A DNA stretch of 64,000 nucleotides from Campylorhamphus procurvoides. Taxonomy: Eukaryota; Chordata; Aves; Passeriformes; Dendrocolaptidae. The stretch spans positions 781,635 through 845,634 of the forward strand of contig WBMV01000462.1 in assembly GCA_013396655.1 (NCBI GenBank), written 5' to 3'. Shown one piece after another: positions 13,010 to 27,200 of the stretch. The translations under genes were made by a program, and so were the position numbers. Below the pieces are notes generated by a model, which did not search any database, was not told the DNA's origin, and saw only the letters and a list, made by a program, of their open reading frames with translations. Within the stretch, counting starts at the first letter, position 1. The number at the start of each line of letters is the position of its first letter.

Positions 13010-13066
13010 GGGTTGGGCTCGATCTTGGAGGTCTTTTCCGAGCTAAATGAGTCTGTGACTCTGTGT
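13010..13066 (+). mobile_element. CR1 LINE 3'-terminal fragment
   Basis: The words GGTTGGGCTCGATCTTGG and AGGTCTTTTCCGAGCTAAATG, followed by GAGTCTGTGACTCTGTG, match the last 60 bases of a CR1 LINE, including degenerate terminal octamers. Only the extreme 3' end is left. Orientation is opposite to RXRA, about 500 bp upstream of exon 2. Confidence 0.8.
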
Positions 13067-13170
13067 GTTGGCCAGGGGGACCACGCCTGGCTGCTGTGTG
13101 GGGAGTGGGAGCAGCTCTGCAGGCACAGGACGGGCTGTTTCTGCCTGTGCCCCAGCGGCTCTGCCGTCCC

Positions 13171-13214
13171 GGGGGAGCAGCAGGAGGGGAGCGGGAAGGG
13201 GGGGGTTATAAATA
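13171..13214 (+). promoter_or_regulatory. G-run followed by a TATAAATA word
   Basis: G-tracts of 5, 4, 3 and 8 (13171-13205) could form a G-quadruplex. They are followed at once by TATAAATA (13207-13214). Read on the minus strand the same word is CTATTTATAA, one base from a MEF2 consensus. It may be an antisense core-promoter-like or MEF2-like site about 0.7 kb upstream of exon 2. There is no evidence of transcription from sequence alone. Confidence 0.2.
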
Positions 13215-13697
13215 GACTTTGGTTCTCCCAAGAGGAGACACGGAGCCATTCCTGGCACATTTCCTCCTCATCCTGTCACGCTGCTTGCAAAACAATCCCG
13301 AGCGAGGAGCGGACGGAAGGCGGCGGGGGCGGATGGGCAGCGTGGATGGGGCTCCCTGACACCCACTGGGACCCCCCAGTTCACACCAGCAAACAGGGAC
13401 CCAGACAGGGGGAAGCACCAGCATGGCTGCTTGGCCAAGAGGCTGTTCATGATGGGTCAGAGAGTCACTGTTTTGGGCTACAGACCCCAAAGTGAACTAA
13501 ATTCTGGAAAATACTGTCTTCAGCGGAGTGTGTGGAGTCAGCTGTCTCCCCAGGATTTTGGAGCAATTAGCACATGAATGTTACACAGTGGGAAACACGC
13601 TCCCTGAACACACAGCAGCCCAGCCCCAGCAATCTTCCCCAGAGATCACCAATCTCAGTGGGGAAACCCCAGCATGTTGAAGCACAAAGCAGTGGAA

Positions 13698-13860
13698 CCA
13701 GCATCCCACTCCTGCATCCCAGGTTACACTGCTACCCCCAGCATCCCAGCTACCCTAAAATCCCACCTCTGCACCCAGAATCTCATCACTGGCCCCAGCA
13801 TTTCACTGCTGCCTCCAGAATCCCACCACAGCCCCCAGCATCCCAATGAGCATCCCTGGG
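13698..13860. repeat. Degenerate minisatellite based on CAGCATCCCA
   Basis: The words CCAGCATCCCA, CCAGAATCCCA and close variants recur at irregular spacing of about 20-25 bp. These are imperfect tandem units with no open biological meaning beyond simple repetition. Confidence 0.6.
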
Positions 13861-15370
13861 CCATGGTGGAGGGAACATCCCTGTCCCCAGGGGCCTGGCC
13901 TCAATGGGCTCTCACAGGATGTTGATACAAAACAACCTCCAGCTACCACGTCACCCGTGGCCGAGTGACGTGCGGGTAGCACAACAGGAACCCCAGGAAA
14001 TTCCTTGACTCTTCGGGGTGTGCTCCGGGGGTTTAGCACAGTAGGATTGTGCTTCCCAGCTCTCTGCTTTTGGTGGTTTTACAGGGCTGGGAGGAGCAGG
14101 GCTGGGAGCTGGGATGTGTTCTGGAGAGCCTCCACTGCTGTCCTGGAAAGGAGCTCATTCCAGAGCAGCGTGTGCCAGGGTAGGGGCTCCCAGCCAGGGG
14201 AAGGCTTGAAGGACCCCAGAAACACCCACAGCCAAAGTGATGGATGGACACTTTCCAAGGATGCACCAGATCCCCAGCCAGGGGAAACAGGCACTTGACC
14301 TGCCGGCAAAGCGAAGGCAACGAAGCACAGTCCTTCCTTTTAAAAGATCCTGAATACTTAAGGCAGGAGAGGTCACAGGCAGGTTACTGGCGACCAGCCC
14401 ACGCCTACTCAAGCACATCAGAAAGCACAGCACGTGTGGGGCCGGCACCTCTCCCAAAATCCCCATCCCAGGGGCACCACAGGAGCTCCCTGTCCCTGCA
14501 CATCCCACACCATCACACTGGCTCCCCTCATCCATCCTGTTTACACACTGATGTGAACCCCAGCACCCAGTAAGGAACTGGGTGTGTGTGGGAGGGATGG
14601 TCCAGAGAGAATAATTCAGGCAACAACAAAGAGGAAAGGAGAGGAGAGAACTAACCAAGCATGGAACAGGGAGATGTGGGTGCAGGCACACACGTTTGGG
14701 TGTGTTTTCACCCAAACCCCCTGGCCACACACCGAAATCTGAACCAGACCTGAACTCCTTCAGAGCACCATCACTCAAAGCCCGATTCAGCAACTCCCTC
14801 AACATCAGGATGTTTCCACTGCTCCTCCAAACACTCCCCGCTCAAAAACACCACTGGAAGAGCTGCAGCAATGGGAAACATTTTACCTCCACATAAACTA
14901 GTAAATATGGAAAAGGGTCTGGGTTTTATTCCTTACCAAGATCAAGAGTCCACTTGAGGCAACTCAGCGCAGATGCTGCAACCCCTGGCTCAAGGGGGAA
15001 TGTTCCCAGTGGGAAGATGAGTTTGGAGAAAATATAATGACTCGAGGTGGGGAGATGGGGAGTGGGAGCAGGACAGGAGGAGTCCACCCTCCTCCCTCAT
15101 CACAAGTATCCTGGAGGACCTTGAATGCCAAAGGAATGCTTTAAAAAGATTAAAAAGCCTAGATTGAGGAAATACGCTTAATGGAACAAATAAATTCCCA
15201 GACTAATGAACACCACTTGGACTGCAGCAAACACAGGAGGCATTTTCCCAAATGCATTTTCAGTTCAAGTAGTGTGAGACTATTCCTTTTCCTTGCGGAG
15301 TTTTGCCATTTAAAGCTGTTGTGTGTGACTGTCTCTTAGTCAAAATAAACTCCGTGCCTGTTTCTAAACT

Positions 15371-15383
15371 AAAAAAAAAAAAA
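15371..15383. repeat. Poly(A) run of 13
   Basis: An uninterrupted run of 13 A follows TTTCTAAACT. CR1 elements lack poly(A) tails, and no retrocopy or SINE was recognised to its left, so it is listed as a simple repeat. Confidence 0.7.
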
Positions 15384-16090
15384 GTTCTGAAAGCATTTCC
15401 CCTCTGTCACACCCATCAACTGCAGCTATTTTCTCTGTGTGTCCTTTGTTTAAGCACAACGACCTCTATATATCCCAGAAGATGCCCCATGGCAGTTGGG
15501 AGATCAGAAACCAGAGCTCTTCAGCAGCTGAAGAATTTGCAATGAAGCTCTTTTTCCTCCTCTAAACTACTAACCCGCCAGCCACAAAATTTGGAGGGGA
15601 ATTTTTCCCAAAGAATATGACATTTAGGGCAGGGCCACATGATCCATCCTGAAGTGATGGTGTTCTGTGGCTGCAGATCCCAGCTCTGCTCTGCGGCACA
15701 GGAACCACCACACAGAGACCGGAGCCCAGAGGGTTCTGATCTGGCCTCCAGATAAGGAGCCTGAGCCTTGTTTTTTCTGGCACAGTGCTCATCCCTGCCC
15801 TTTCCCTCAGCAGATACCTGTCTTACAAGATACCTTTGGGATCTCCCATCCCAGGTAAGGAAACAGGCATGGGGAGAGCAATGCCTCCAAGGAGGCAGAA
15901 GCCAAATTTGGCACAGGTTGGTGTGCCCTTCACCAAGGTCACAAAGGAAATGGGAGCCAAAGCTGGGAATAGATCCTGGCTATTGCAAAATCTAGGGTAG
16001 CATCTCGACTGCTGAATGAACCTTCCCTGTGGTTCTTTTTCTCTCCTGCCTCTGTGACAGACAGAACACTTCACTACTATCATCATTATC

Positions 16091-16108
16091 AGAAGAAGAA
16101 GAAAAAGG
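16091..16108. repeat. Short GAA/AGA microsatellite
   Basis: The run AGAAGAAGAAGAAAAAGG is a short trinucleotide repeat next to an AT-rich tract. Confidence 0.6.
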
Positions 16109-19100
16109 AGAATATCTGTAATAATTTTCAATAATGGAAAAAAACCTCTACATAAAACATTTGTCCCCACTTTCATCCAGCTGCATCAGCCCAGTGCAGC
16201 CAAGTACCCAATGTCCCTGGGCAGCTTCCCTGCTATTTTCCACTCCCTTGGCACTTTTGGGGCCCACAGCACAAACCTCCAGTTTGGACCAGCAAACATC
16301 CAAGGCTGGATGCATCCCAGATGGGCAGCTCAGACCCTCTGGGCGCTGTAGTTGCTGGAAGCATCCAGAATGCCACCAGCCCTTGCAATCCTTCCCTGTG
16401 GCATTTTGTCACCCAGTGCACGGGACTCCAAGTGCTGCTGCTTGGCCAGGGCACGTCTGCAGCAGCTAAACCAGATTTTGCTGATCCAACAGTATCACAG
16501 AGAGCCGTGATTTTAACATTTCTAGACCACAAAATGTCCCAAAGCAGAAACAATTCCAGTGCAGAGGTGCTTTTGCTTTCCCAGGATAGCTCATTTGTAC
16601 AGGAATAAACTGTACCAGCATAAGCTTTCCCCAGAATAATCTTCATTTATGTTTAAGAGGCTTTGCCAGTAAAACTACAGTGACCTAGCTCTGCTGGAAA
16701 ACCTTTTCTGGCATATCCAGGGAGTTTCCTCAGCAGTTCAGTGGCTCGGCAGTCAGGTTCTGCGAGAGGGGAAGTTAAAAAAAACCCCATATTTCAAGGC
16801 ACAAACAGAGTCCCCAAGCTGTGTTTTTCTGCAGCTGGGGAATGTTACAGCTCCAGGACACAGCCCACAGCCCCTCTGGGTGGGATCAGAGGGGTCTGCA
16901 GGCACCCCAGGGCTCAGGGAATCACTGTGGTGGGAACACACCATGTGCCTGTCCCAACACCAGCCGAGATTTGGAAAGTCACCCACAACCTCTGGCTTCC
17001 GCTTTTCTTTTTTTCCCTCAGCACCTCTTCCTCCTTAATCAGAAAGCAAATCAATTCTTGGTATTAAACAGCAGGAAATCCTAAATTTGGGTTGCCACTC
17101 CCTTCCTTAAGTCAGCCCTCCACGTTAGGGCTTTGCAGTGCTGTGGGGCCATGCTGGGAGGGGAGTGGGACCAGGAACTAAGATCAGGCTTCGGGAAACT
17201 TCCTTCTCCTCTGTTCTCAAGTGTCACTTTGGTGGTGACAGGGTGCCAAATCCTGACACCCAAATGCACACGGATCTGCAGGTAAATACAGCACCCCACG
17301 AGCACTGTTCCTTTTTTGGTGACTCTAAACCCAAATGAACTCGGTAGTGAAAATCAGTGTCCTTCTGCTCTCATTCCTCAAAAGTCGCTCAGAAATCTCA
17401 TGTGCTTTCCAGCCAGGGAACCTCAAATGATGGAGGTTTCCCCCTCCCTTCCTTTTGCCTTCCAAAGAAAACAAAGGCTCCGGTGGGAAACAGTGGGATG
17501 AGGGGAGCAACAGGCAGACAGTGGATCTGGGCAGGGTTTAACCATAGTTTTCATGGGAAAATTGCCATGGTAATACTGTGACCACAAGAGGTCAGGTCCT
17601 CACTTTTGTCCTGATCACAAACTCAGTGATGAATTTAAATAGCCCCTGGCCTACAATCTTGAGTAAGTTTGCTCTCAATTTATATCAGCACAGCAGAGAA
17701 GTGAAGCAAGGATGGAGCAAGAATTGCCTCCTCCCATTCCAATGATGGACCCAACAGTGCCAGACTTGGGCAAACTCAGGGTGATGACCTGCGTGGTGCA
17801 GTGTGGCTGTCATCCCAGAAAATCACCCATGGGTCCAAGAAACAACCATCATCCTGTGATCTAAGCACACTGAGCTGCATTTATAGCACCTTCCCAGAGA
17901 GGCAAGTGATCCTCTTAAATCACCCAAGTGCCAGGCACATAGGGGCATCCCTGGGAATGGGCACCCCAAGACTTCAGAAGATGCAGCTACATCCCTCCTG
18001 AGTGTTGCTTCCACAGCTACAGGCAGAAGGATGTAGAAGCATGGGATGCACAGTCAAGTGTGATTTCACCAGAAAGTATCTGGAATTGATTTTTCTTTTC
18101 ATATTTCTAGACTTGAGTACAAAGAACAAACCTGAGAACATCCCTCTCAGACCCTGTGCACAGAAATCTGTCTTTTTGCAGGCATTTGAAGACCATCACG
18201 TGCAGCTTCTCTTTGGGAACCTGCTCTGACTTTTGGGATTGTTCCTTGAGCCACACTCAGCACCTTCCCCCACGGAGCAGCAGGTGATGCTGTGGTGGTT
18301 CAACCTGCTTGAGGATGGTGAGAAGCTCAGTTTCGGCTGCTCTCTGCTCTGGGTGGGTTCCTCCTCCCATCAGGTTTCACTTTGACCAAACTAAAACCTC
18401 AAAGCCACACAGCGTCTCACCTCTGGTTCCCTGCTCCCACCCGAAACCTCTGTCAGGACCGCTCGGCACCGCAGCCAAACCCAGCGAGGAGCAGAGGTAC
18501 ATGTTGGGGCTTCATGCCGAGCCCCTTCCAAGGGTTTCCCCTGGCTGGAGGAAATCCAGCAGCACCCTCTGCATGCTGCCAGCCTGGCTCCTTGCAGGCA
18601 TTAGCTGCTGCCTCCTGCCAGCATTTCACCTTATGGGTTGATGGACTGTGGCATGAGATTACGGTGCCCACGAGCAGCTTTTTCTCTGCACTCTGCACAC
18701 CAACCTCTCCCCTCTCAGAGTCCCTGCTGCACCACTCAGGAAACCTCTGCTCTCTTCCCACAACATGAAGGAGAAGTTCAAAAGCATCCCACTGCTGAGC
18801 CATGGGGGCTCCCCAAAGTGGTACCCACTCCAAACCTCACAGCAGGAGCTGGCAGCATCCCTATCCCACAGAGCAGAGCTGGGGCACCTCTCTCTCTGCA
18901 GCTCCAACATCTGTTCTCCCTCTCTATTTTATTTTCTCCTTTGGATACAGGTCAGCAGGAAACATCATCCCTTCCCAGTGCCACAAGGAAGTGCCATGGT
19001 GTGATCACAGGCTGGCAAGTCCTGGGTGGCATTTGGGGGTCTCTCCCCAGGCAATCTGCATCACACACGCTCGCCAGCATTCCCACTTTTTGGCAATCTG

Positions 19101-22100
19101 GTTTGAAGTACCACAGGGTCTCTTATGGGAGACACTCAGCTCTAAACCACCCCATCACCTGCCAGAGCCTGGCTCCTCAAAGGTCTGGAGATCCCCCTAC
19201 CACAGGATCCACACTAAAAATAGGATACTTGTGCCTGATGCTTCAGAGCTGGCACGGAGGAGGGGGAAACCCTGCTGAGGACATGTGTGTTCAGGGGACA
19301 CACAGCCCCCATGCCAGGGCTGACCAAGCAGGCTCAGCTCCAGCACAGGGGCTTATTTTGTATTTTTTGCCTTAAAACCCCATCCCACTCTCTCAGCAGC
19401 CCTGTAAAAGCACAGCCCACTCCCAGAGCCACTGGCACAGCTGGAAGGCTGTGGGGGCTACTCCTGTCTCCAAGGGGGAAGGACTCAAAAGAGGAATTTT
19501 CCAGAAGCTGCTCTCCCTGTGAACTGCCATGTCACTGGAGGAAATGCTTGCAAAAGCCTCTTCCTCCAGCACTCCCGGCTTCCTGCCCCACACAGACCCC
19601 CATCCCAAATCATCTCCCCCTCCTCTGGAAGACCCTCACCCATGTTTGCTTTGGTTTGCATGTCCCAAGCAGATGGGGCAGCCTCTGAGCCCCTTCAGCC
19701 AGAGCTGGGGCTTCAGCAGGAGAAGGGAAAAGCAGGAAGAGCCAGCAGGACATACGGAAAGTGTGAGAAGCCCCTTGGAGAGCAGGGGAGCCCAAGGGGA
19801 GGGGATCAGGCAGCACTCGGCTGTCCCCCACCCTTGGCAGCGGTGGGTGGAGGGGGAGGGTGCACCCAGGCAAACAAGGATTCTGCTGATAAAGCAAATG
19901 TGACTCAATCACACGCTTGTGCAAAGATGTCACAACAGTCCTGAGAAATTACAGGCTCCTATTTCATCCCTCAAGGGCCGGCGCTGTCCCTGCTCTCACA
20001 ATGTGCTCTGTTCTGCTGTCAGCGGCGCAGCGAGTGCCCCTAATTTACTGGCTGGGAACCCGCTGCAGGAAGAGGCAATAATAGGTGCAGTGTAGTGCTG
20101 CTGCCAGGGCTCCTGGGCTGGCAGCAGGAATGGGGGGATGGCTGCTGAAGGGCTCGACGTGGTGGCTCTTTGGTGGCTTTTTCCTGGCAGAAGCAGCTCT
20201 GAGTGGGAACTCACTGTCCTCTCCAAGACCTGAGCTTTTAGGCTGTGGGATGAGGGACAGATGATCCCAGCCCAGCTCTCTGCCTCAAATGTGACAGCGA
20301 GGAGCAGCTTGAACAAACCCTGCTTGAGGTTGCATTTCTCTATCTTCTTGGGTGTCCCCAGGCACCCCCAAAAGGGAGGTTTGGGGGACACAAACCCCAC
20401 TAAGGGCTCACTCACCACCGCTGCAATTGTCCCCTGTCACTAACCTTTCCCAAACAAAAGCAGGAGCAGGCCATGCCAAGAGGGAATTTGTACCTGCTCG
20501 TCCCTTTTCAGCCTCCAAAGAGCATTGGTGAAGCCAAAACAGCAGGAAAAGATGCCAGCAGAGGGGAAGATTCTCCCTCTGCTCTGCACAGAGGACTGCA
20601 CCCAGGGGTCCTTTCAGCCTTCCCAGTTGGGCATCACCAATGTGGGGACATGATGGTGGTGGCACCTGGGTGCTTCCCAATGCCTGCCCTGGGAATCCTG
20701 TCCTGGGAACCAGGGAGCTCTGCTTGAAGCTCCTCATCCTCTCTGCAGCCACTGACCTTCTCAGCCTCGCTGATTCCATCCCCTTCTCCGAAAAGAGCAC
20801 GGTGAGAGCAAAAGCACAATGGTCCCGCAGGTTGCTGGAGCTCATTATGGCCTTTTAATTACATTCAATTGCAGTTTTATGGGCTTACAGGCAAATTGGA
20901 AGTGATCTAATTGCCCTTGAGGGGGTGCTGGGCTCTGAGCTATGAAAAACCAAGCAGGATCCAGCGAGACGTGTGGGGAGCTCGGAAGCATTAGGCTCAT
21001 TCCAGCAGAAAGAGGAGAAGCTTTGACTCACATCAAAGATCCCCCAGGACCTCCCAGAAATGAGCCACACACGTGGCACATGCTGGGCCCAGCAGAGAAC
21101 CCCGATCAGGCACTGTCCCACTGCCCCAGCTCACCCCACACACTGCCCCCAGCACCTGGATCCATTCCCACGCTGGGCTCCGACAGGAGGATGGATGTGG
21201 AGAGGAGGTGGGTCTTAGACCTGGAACTAAGCTCTCCTCTCCTGGAGACCCCACTACCTGGAGCCCTGAAATATCCCTCTCCAAAGCAGGCAGGGAAAGA
21301 AGTAGCCAAAAGGGTGCAATGAAGCAGAAATGAGAGATCTGGGGAACAAGAGCTCTCAGCCCTCAGCTCCCCACATTCTCCCTCCAGGAGATCTGGGATC
21401 AGCCAAATCCTAAAGACCAGGAGTGGGAGCAGCCCAGCAGCTCTCCCAGCCACCAGCTTTGAGATCCACAGGCTAAAACATGTGTTCCCCACTTGTTAAT
21501 TTGCCCTGGAGGTGCAGAGCTCCAGGGCAACAAGGGATGTGCCACATCTATTGCTGTTTTGCTGATTTTGGGGAAGGACCAGAAGCATGGGAAGGAGTTA
21601 CTGCACCTCCACACCTCCCAGTTGCTCTTCTGCTCCAGTCTGTGGTCAGTGCTGAGAGCAACCATCAGCCCACATGGCTTTAAAGAGTCCTACAGGACCC
21701 GTGTGATGGGACAAGCTCTCTCCTCAGGGCCTGAGACAGTGACAAGAGGTGAAAGGAGGAGGACACAGCCATGTATTGTGGATTCCTTCCTCTGTCTGGA
21801 TCCCAGGAACAACAGCCTACAAACCACCAGCCAGACGGATTATATTACAGTGCTGTGCGTGCACATTAATCCAGATTTGAGATAATTACAGTCATTCACT
21901 TGGCATAATGGGCTTTAACTGATCCAACGTGGCTGGTGCTGGTGCTCGCCGCCAGTGTGCAGCTGGCAGCCCAACATGCCAAAGCTGTGCAGCCACTGGC
22001 CACACCATGACCAGTAAAAGGCAACACTGTTCAACTGGTTTTCCAGGAAAACAGCTTTCCAGAAAAACAGTTGGGGTGGTTTTCCTTAGGGGACCCTGGA

Positions 22101-22325
22101 TGACGGCAAGGCCACATGGGTCTTCCCATCTCTCAGTTGAGACAAAGCAAGCCTGGCTCGGGCACAAGATGTGATCCAGTGAGGAGACATCTCGTGAACA
22201 TCCAAGTGGGATGAGCCATCCCTCCAAGGGCTTCACTGCTGGGAACTGTGCAAGGGCAGCCCATGGGAACACTGTTTTCCAAGTCTCCTTGGAGAAATGC
22301 CCACTTCTGAGAACCACGGTTAGTG

Positions 22326-22366
22326 GTAGGTTGGTCAAGAGATCCTTGAAGGTCCCTTCTCACCAG
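22326..22366 (+). mobile_element. Possible CR1 LINE 3' relic
   Basis: The words GGTTGGTCAAGAGATCC and TTGAAGGTCCCTTCTCACC resemble the CR1 segment that precedes its terminal repeats. The match is short and the flanks are not convincing, so this is a weak call. Confidence 0.4.
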
Positions 22367-23999
22367 CACTTTTGTGCCTTAATTGTTACAGAGCTGGAAA
22401 TACTGAGGGGCAAAGGATGCCAGGGTCTCAAAACAGCCACCCCTTCTCATCTCAGCTCCTCCTTCACATCTCCACTGATGACTGGAGAATGCTCTGGAGT
22501 GAGCCAGTTCCCCCATGGACAAACCACCCACTTTGTGCACAGCAGCTGGAAGTCCAGGAGAAGGAGCCTGAGAACTGGGTGCCTACTCAGGAAGGCACCT
22601 GACAAGACAGGGAAGGCAACTGCCAGAGCCAGGTGTCCCCCCCCCCGCCCATAAAAGCAAGTTCCCTCTGAAAACTACATGGCATGCACTTTTTTCCAAG
22701 AGAAAGGAGCTGCCTTTGGTCCTATGTGACCCCCACTGGGGTTCAGTAACACATACTGGGCAGGAGGGAAGGTTTAAGCCCCTTCCACACCAGCTGTGTG
22801 GCCAGAGGGATGGGCAGGCAGGGTTGGTGGGTTCCTCCCCCTTCCTAAGTTCCCAAGCCAGAGAGGAGGTTTGGGAAAGCTTTTCCCTCCCCCGGGCAGG
22901 CTGCAGCAAAGGATGGGCTGCCTGCAAGCTGCCTTTGGGTTTAAGTTTCTGGTTTGAGTCCAAAGCTAATTAGGCTGTGCCAAGTCCAATCAGATAGCGT
23001 CAGCTAATTGAGCTCGGCATGGACGGGTCAATGTCCAGCGGGTCTCTCGGCGTTCCAGGAGTTTTGTCAGCCCACAGATAACTGCCAGGGCCTGGGAAGG
23101 GGAAGGACCCCCACAAAAATGTTGCCTTCATGTACATTCAGAGTCTTTCCCTGCCAGAGCTGAGTATAGCTCTGGGTTAACCCCTTGGACACCGCCAGCA
23201 TCATCCTCCTGCCTGAGGAACCCCAACAGATAAAGGTGCCCCAGTGGCACTGCTGAGGCAGGAATAAAAGTGAGTGTGGGATGAAACAGGGTGGCCGCCA
23301 ACCATGTTGTCACATTGTCACCCCAAGAACAGGCCTTTGGTGACCCATCCTACAGGCTGCACAGAACCCCTAAACCATAAAACAATGGCAAACTAGAGGA
23401 ACTTCAGCCATTCAGCTCCTGAAACTCAGTGAGAGTAAAGACCATGGAGCTGGGTGGTCCGTGCTCTCCACACAGCTCCCAACGCGCCTCCAAAGCTGGA
23501 TTAGATGTGCCTGCACCCAACTGCAGCCTCCAGGCTATGAAAGAGGTGTCTGCCCAAGCCAACACTGTGGCTCTGGGAGCCAACCCGGCTACGGGACAGG
23601 GGCAGCAGCAGTTCCCAGATGTGCCTGGGCATTGTGACCAGGCAGAAGCCAGATGAGGGGATGGCAGGCAGCCAGGCACTGGGATCAGGGAGAGCAGTGA
23701 TGAAGATGAAGGGCTCTGAGGAAGGCTTCCTCAGGCAGCTCTCAGCCCCACTGATCAGTTCCCCCAGCTCCTGACTTCAGCAGCAGATTACAGCCAGGAA
23801 AATGACAACATCCAGCTTCCTAGAAGCCTTACTCTTCCTTTTTCCCCCTAACCCTTTGCATCCAGGCCCTGGCACCATCCACCTGGGCAGGAAGATGGCA
23901 GCCTCGATCTCTGCACCGGCAGCGGGAACACCAAGAGCAATCCCTGCATCCACCCCCTCCACCTCCAGCTGCTGGGAAAGGCTGTTCCTCTTCAGCTGA

Positions 24000-24230
24000 C
24001 AAATAGATGAGACGTTTCATTAATAAACCTCAGCTTCTCCTAACACTTCTGATTACAATCTCTCTGTTTGGATCCGTGCTCATATTACACGTTCGTCTCA
24101 ATTATGTATTCCCTTCTCCTTAAATCCCCACTTATCTCCTTTACCACGTAAATCACAGAGTGGGCTCTGGTTTTTTTTGCCTGCCTAACCTTCCCTGCTC
24201 CAACAGCACTTAGAAAATAAAGGGGAATTT
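24000..24230. other. AT-rich island in intron 1
   Basis: About 230 bp of low GC, including CATTAATAAACC, TCATATTACACG and CTCAATTATGTATTCCC words, sit between GC-rich flanks. No repeat family was recognised. It is a candidate conserved non-coding element. Confidence 0.3.
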
Positions 24231-27200
24231 AAACTGCAGCGTGTCCCAGTAGCCTCTGAGCTCATCTCCCAGCAAACCCATGCAAGGAGGCTGACAGGGG
24301 TCCTGACAAGCCCCCCACCAGCCCCACAGTGTTCACAAAACACATTTATCTACTTTTTGCTCAGCCTGGGTCAAATCCTTACTGGGGCATTACTGGGGGC
24401 AACTTGCCCCCACAGGGCCCTTGGACCAACTGGAGCAGAACGTGTGAGACACCAACCAGAGCAGCAGAGCAGGGAGAGCCCAGCCTGGCTCCCCCCCGCA
24501 CTGCCCCACATCCCTCTGGCAATTAAGGCAATTGCCTGCATGGAAACCTAATTATATTAGGGAAGTATTCAGTAATTTTTAACTGTTCAGCTGGTGGCTC
24601 TCCTCCCTCCCCCTCCTGCATTCCAGCAGCGCTGGGCAGAAGTTGCAGTGCTGGATTCTCCTCCTCTTCTACCACTGCTTTAAAGAGCAAGAGTGAGGAA
24701 GAGGAACAAGGTGGTGTGATGTGGGAAGGCAGTAGGTTGGCAGTCAGGTGGTGGCCCAGGTGACCCAGGGTGAACTAGAGAATCTCCCACTGCCCTACAG
24801 CAGTTTGTCTGTGAAGTTTGCACAGGCTGGCTGCGAATTCCCAGCCCTGGCATGTGGTGGCCTCTCAATGCTATGATGGGAAAGATGTTCCATGTCCTCT
24901 GCTATGGTGCTTGGCAACCTGCTGCACTGGGCAGGTGGTCAGCCCCTGGCATGCTGCCCAACTCCACTGCAAATTCAACACTCCTGTCATAAGGTCTTGG
25001 CGTGCCCTGGATGTGTCTCCATCCTCCACAAGTCACTGCTGTGCTAAATGCTCCCGTGGGCAAGACCACAACACAGGGGAACTGCTACACAAAGAGCAGG
25101 AGCTTCCACCATGCACCCACCCTGCTCTCAAGGCACCCTGGAAGAAAGAACACCCCCAGTACCACCTTGCTCCTGTTTGTCCATCGGCAGCAGAGCAGGA
25201 GCCCACCATGGACTGAGTTGCACCACGGAAAGCTGTACACCATGGAGAACATCCAGAGGCCCTCACACCGGATCATCTCCATGGGTCACACCCAGCTCCA
25301 GCTCACCCAGGGGCCAGCAGGACCTCGAGGCTCCCCCAGCCCAAGATGAGCCCCCAATTTCCACCCCTGAGGCCAGCCTGGCCGCCGGCTGTGCCTTTAA
25401 GAGGCGAGGAGGTGAGCGTGATGGCCGGCGTTTTCCGAAGGACCATTAATTTGCCAGCGTCACATGTTCCGCAGCTGCAGCCTGGCAGTGATTTATACGC
25501 CTCTGAAGTTCATCAGAGGGAAAAGTACTTTCCAAGCACAGCGTATCCCCCTTCCCCTCTCTCTTCCTCACCGGTGCAAGCTGCCCATGTCCAGAGCCCA
25601 GCCAAAAACCCGAGGCCCCATCCATCACCACCCCCATGTGTCACCCCCTGCCCTCGCCACCCAGCCCAGGCATTCCCCTTCTCCCCGGCATCTGCGAGCA
25701 AAAGAAAACTTCCTCTGGCTTCCTCGCCTCCGTGACCCAGCGACAAGAAAGTCATTAATTAATAAGGGGTAGTGCTGATCCGGCTCCTCGGCCGGCCAGG
25801 GGCCTGGAGAGCCCCCTCCTCTCCATCCCCAGGCCCTGTAGCCAAAATAAACGTCAGGGAGAAGGAGGGCGTCCCCTCCTCCTGCCGCCACCCCCCTGCA
25901 CGCCATCCTCCAGGGAGGTTCAAAAGTTCAAGATTTTCACATTTCCCTAACGTTATTTCAGGAAATTGCTGGAGAAAGGAAAGACAGCACTGCCGAAAAA
26001 GCAATCCGCGGGTGGATATAATAATACACAGAATCCAGAGGCAGGACTGGGTGTGAGCCAGGCGTGGTTCGGAAGGAGCCCCATCCCCACCCCGCGGGAC
26101 CCGACGTTTAGTTTTTGGCTCAGGAGCTCTCTTGCACATCACCGACTTTTCACTGAGTTTCTCTTGAAGCAACACAGTGAGCAAAGCCCCGGATCACCCA
26201 CCACCACCCCAGAGCAGCCCCAGCAGTGGCAGACACCGGGATATGCTGCCACAAGGACCTTGGGTTGGTCCAAGGAGCCACACTGCCCAGAGCACCAGCA
26301 CTTACCAAATTGTAGCAGCTGGTTTGGCGGCGATGCTGCCCAGCTGGTTCACAGTATCCCCAAGAACATCCACCAGCACAAAGAATGTGGGTGTCAATGT
26401 CCCACGTCCTCAAGGAATTACAGTTTGGCCTCAGATGTACACAGAGCCTCCTGCAAACACTGCTCTGACGTGTGTCTGGGTTCCCTTCTTCCTTCCTCCC
26501 AAAACCCCTTCGAATTTTACGTTTGCACAAACCTCAAAAGTGACCGAGTCACACCTGGGTTTGCATCAAAACCCGGTTAAACGACAGCCTTTGCTGGAGG
26601 TTCATGGGAAAGGTTCATAAGACTACTGAAACTCTTGGCAAACCTGAATTTTAGGTTACAATGAAATATGAAACTCGACTGCTTTCATGTGGTTTGGGGT
26701 TTTTTTGTTGCAAAACATTTGGTATAGCAGCTCCGGGTGAGAGCACGACTGCCGAGTACACGACAGCGTGTCCATAGGAGCGAGGAATTCTGATACACCC
26801 CGGCAGCCTTCGCTGGCAAATGATTAACTCAGATTGGAAGCCATCTCATTACCCTGGGGGCTGGATCAGTGCCACCACATGCTCAGGGACGTGGGGCAGA
26901 GCTCTGGGCACTGGCAAGGACTCAAGGCAGAAAGGTTTCCTTGCACCAGCAGCGATGGAGCCATGGCCATGGCAAGAGCCTGGATGTGCTGCAGCTTGTG
27001 GAGATGTGCCTCAGGCAGATGCTGATGGCTCCCTGAGGGACCCATCGTGCTTCCAAGGTCCATCTCGCTCCCACAGGGCACTGCACACTTTTTCCCTGCC
27101 AAGGGCAAATTCAGCTGATAGCAAAGAGGGAGTGGGAAACCTTCACTCCCTAGTATTGCTTCACTCCATCCAAGCACGTGGTGGGGGAGTTGGGGTTGGT

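Noticed and set aside
12035..13495. A 486-codon plus-strand open frame spanning the antisense of RXRA exon 2
   Set aside because: It overlaps a conserved exon on the other strand, two CR1-related or G-rich segments and intron sequence, and shows no recognisable domain. Long chance frames are expected in GC-rich DNA.
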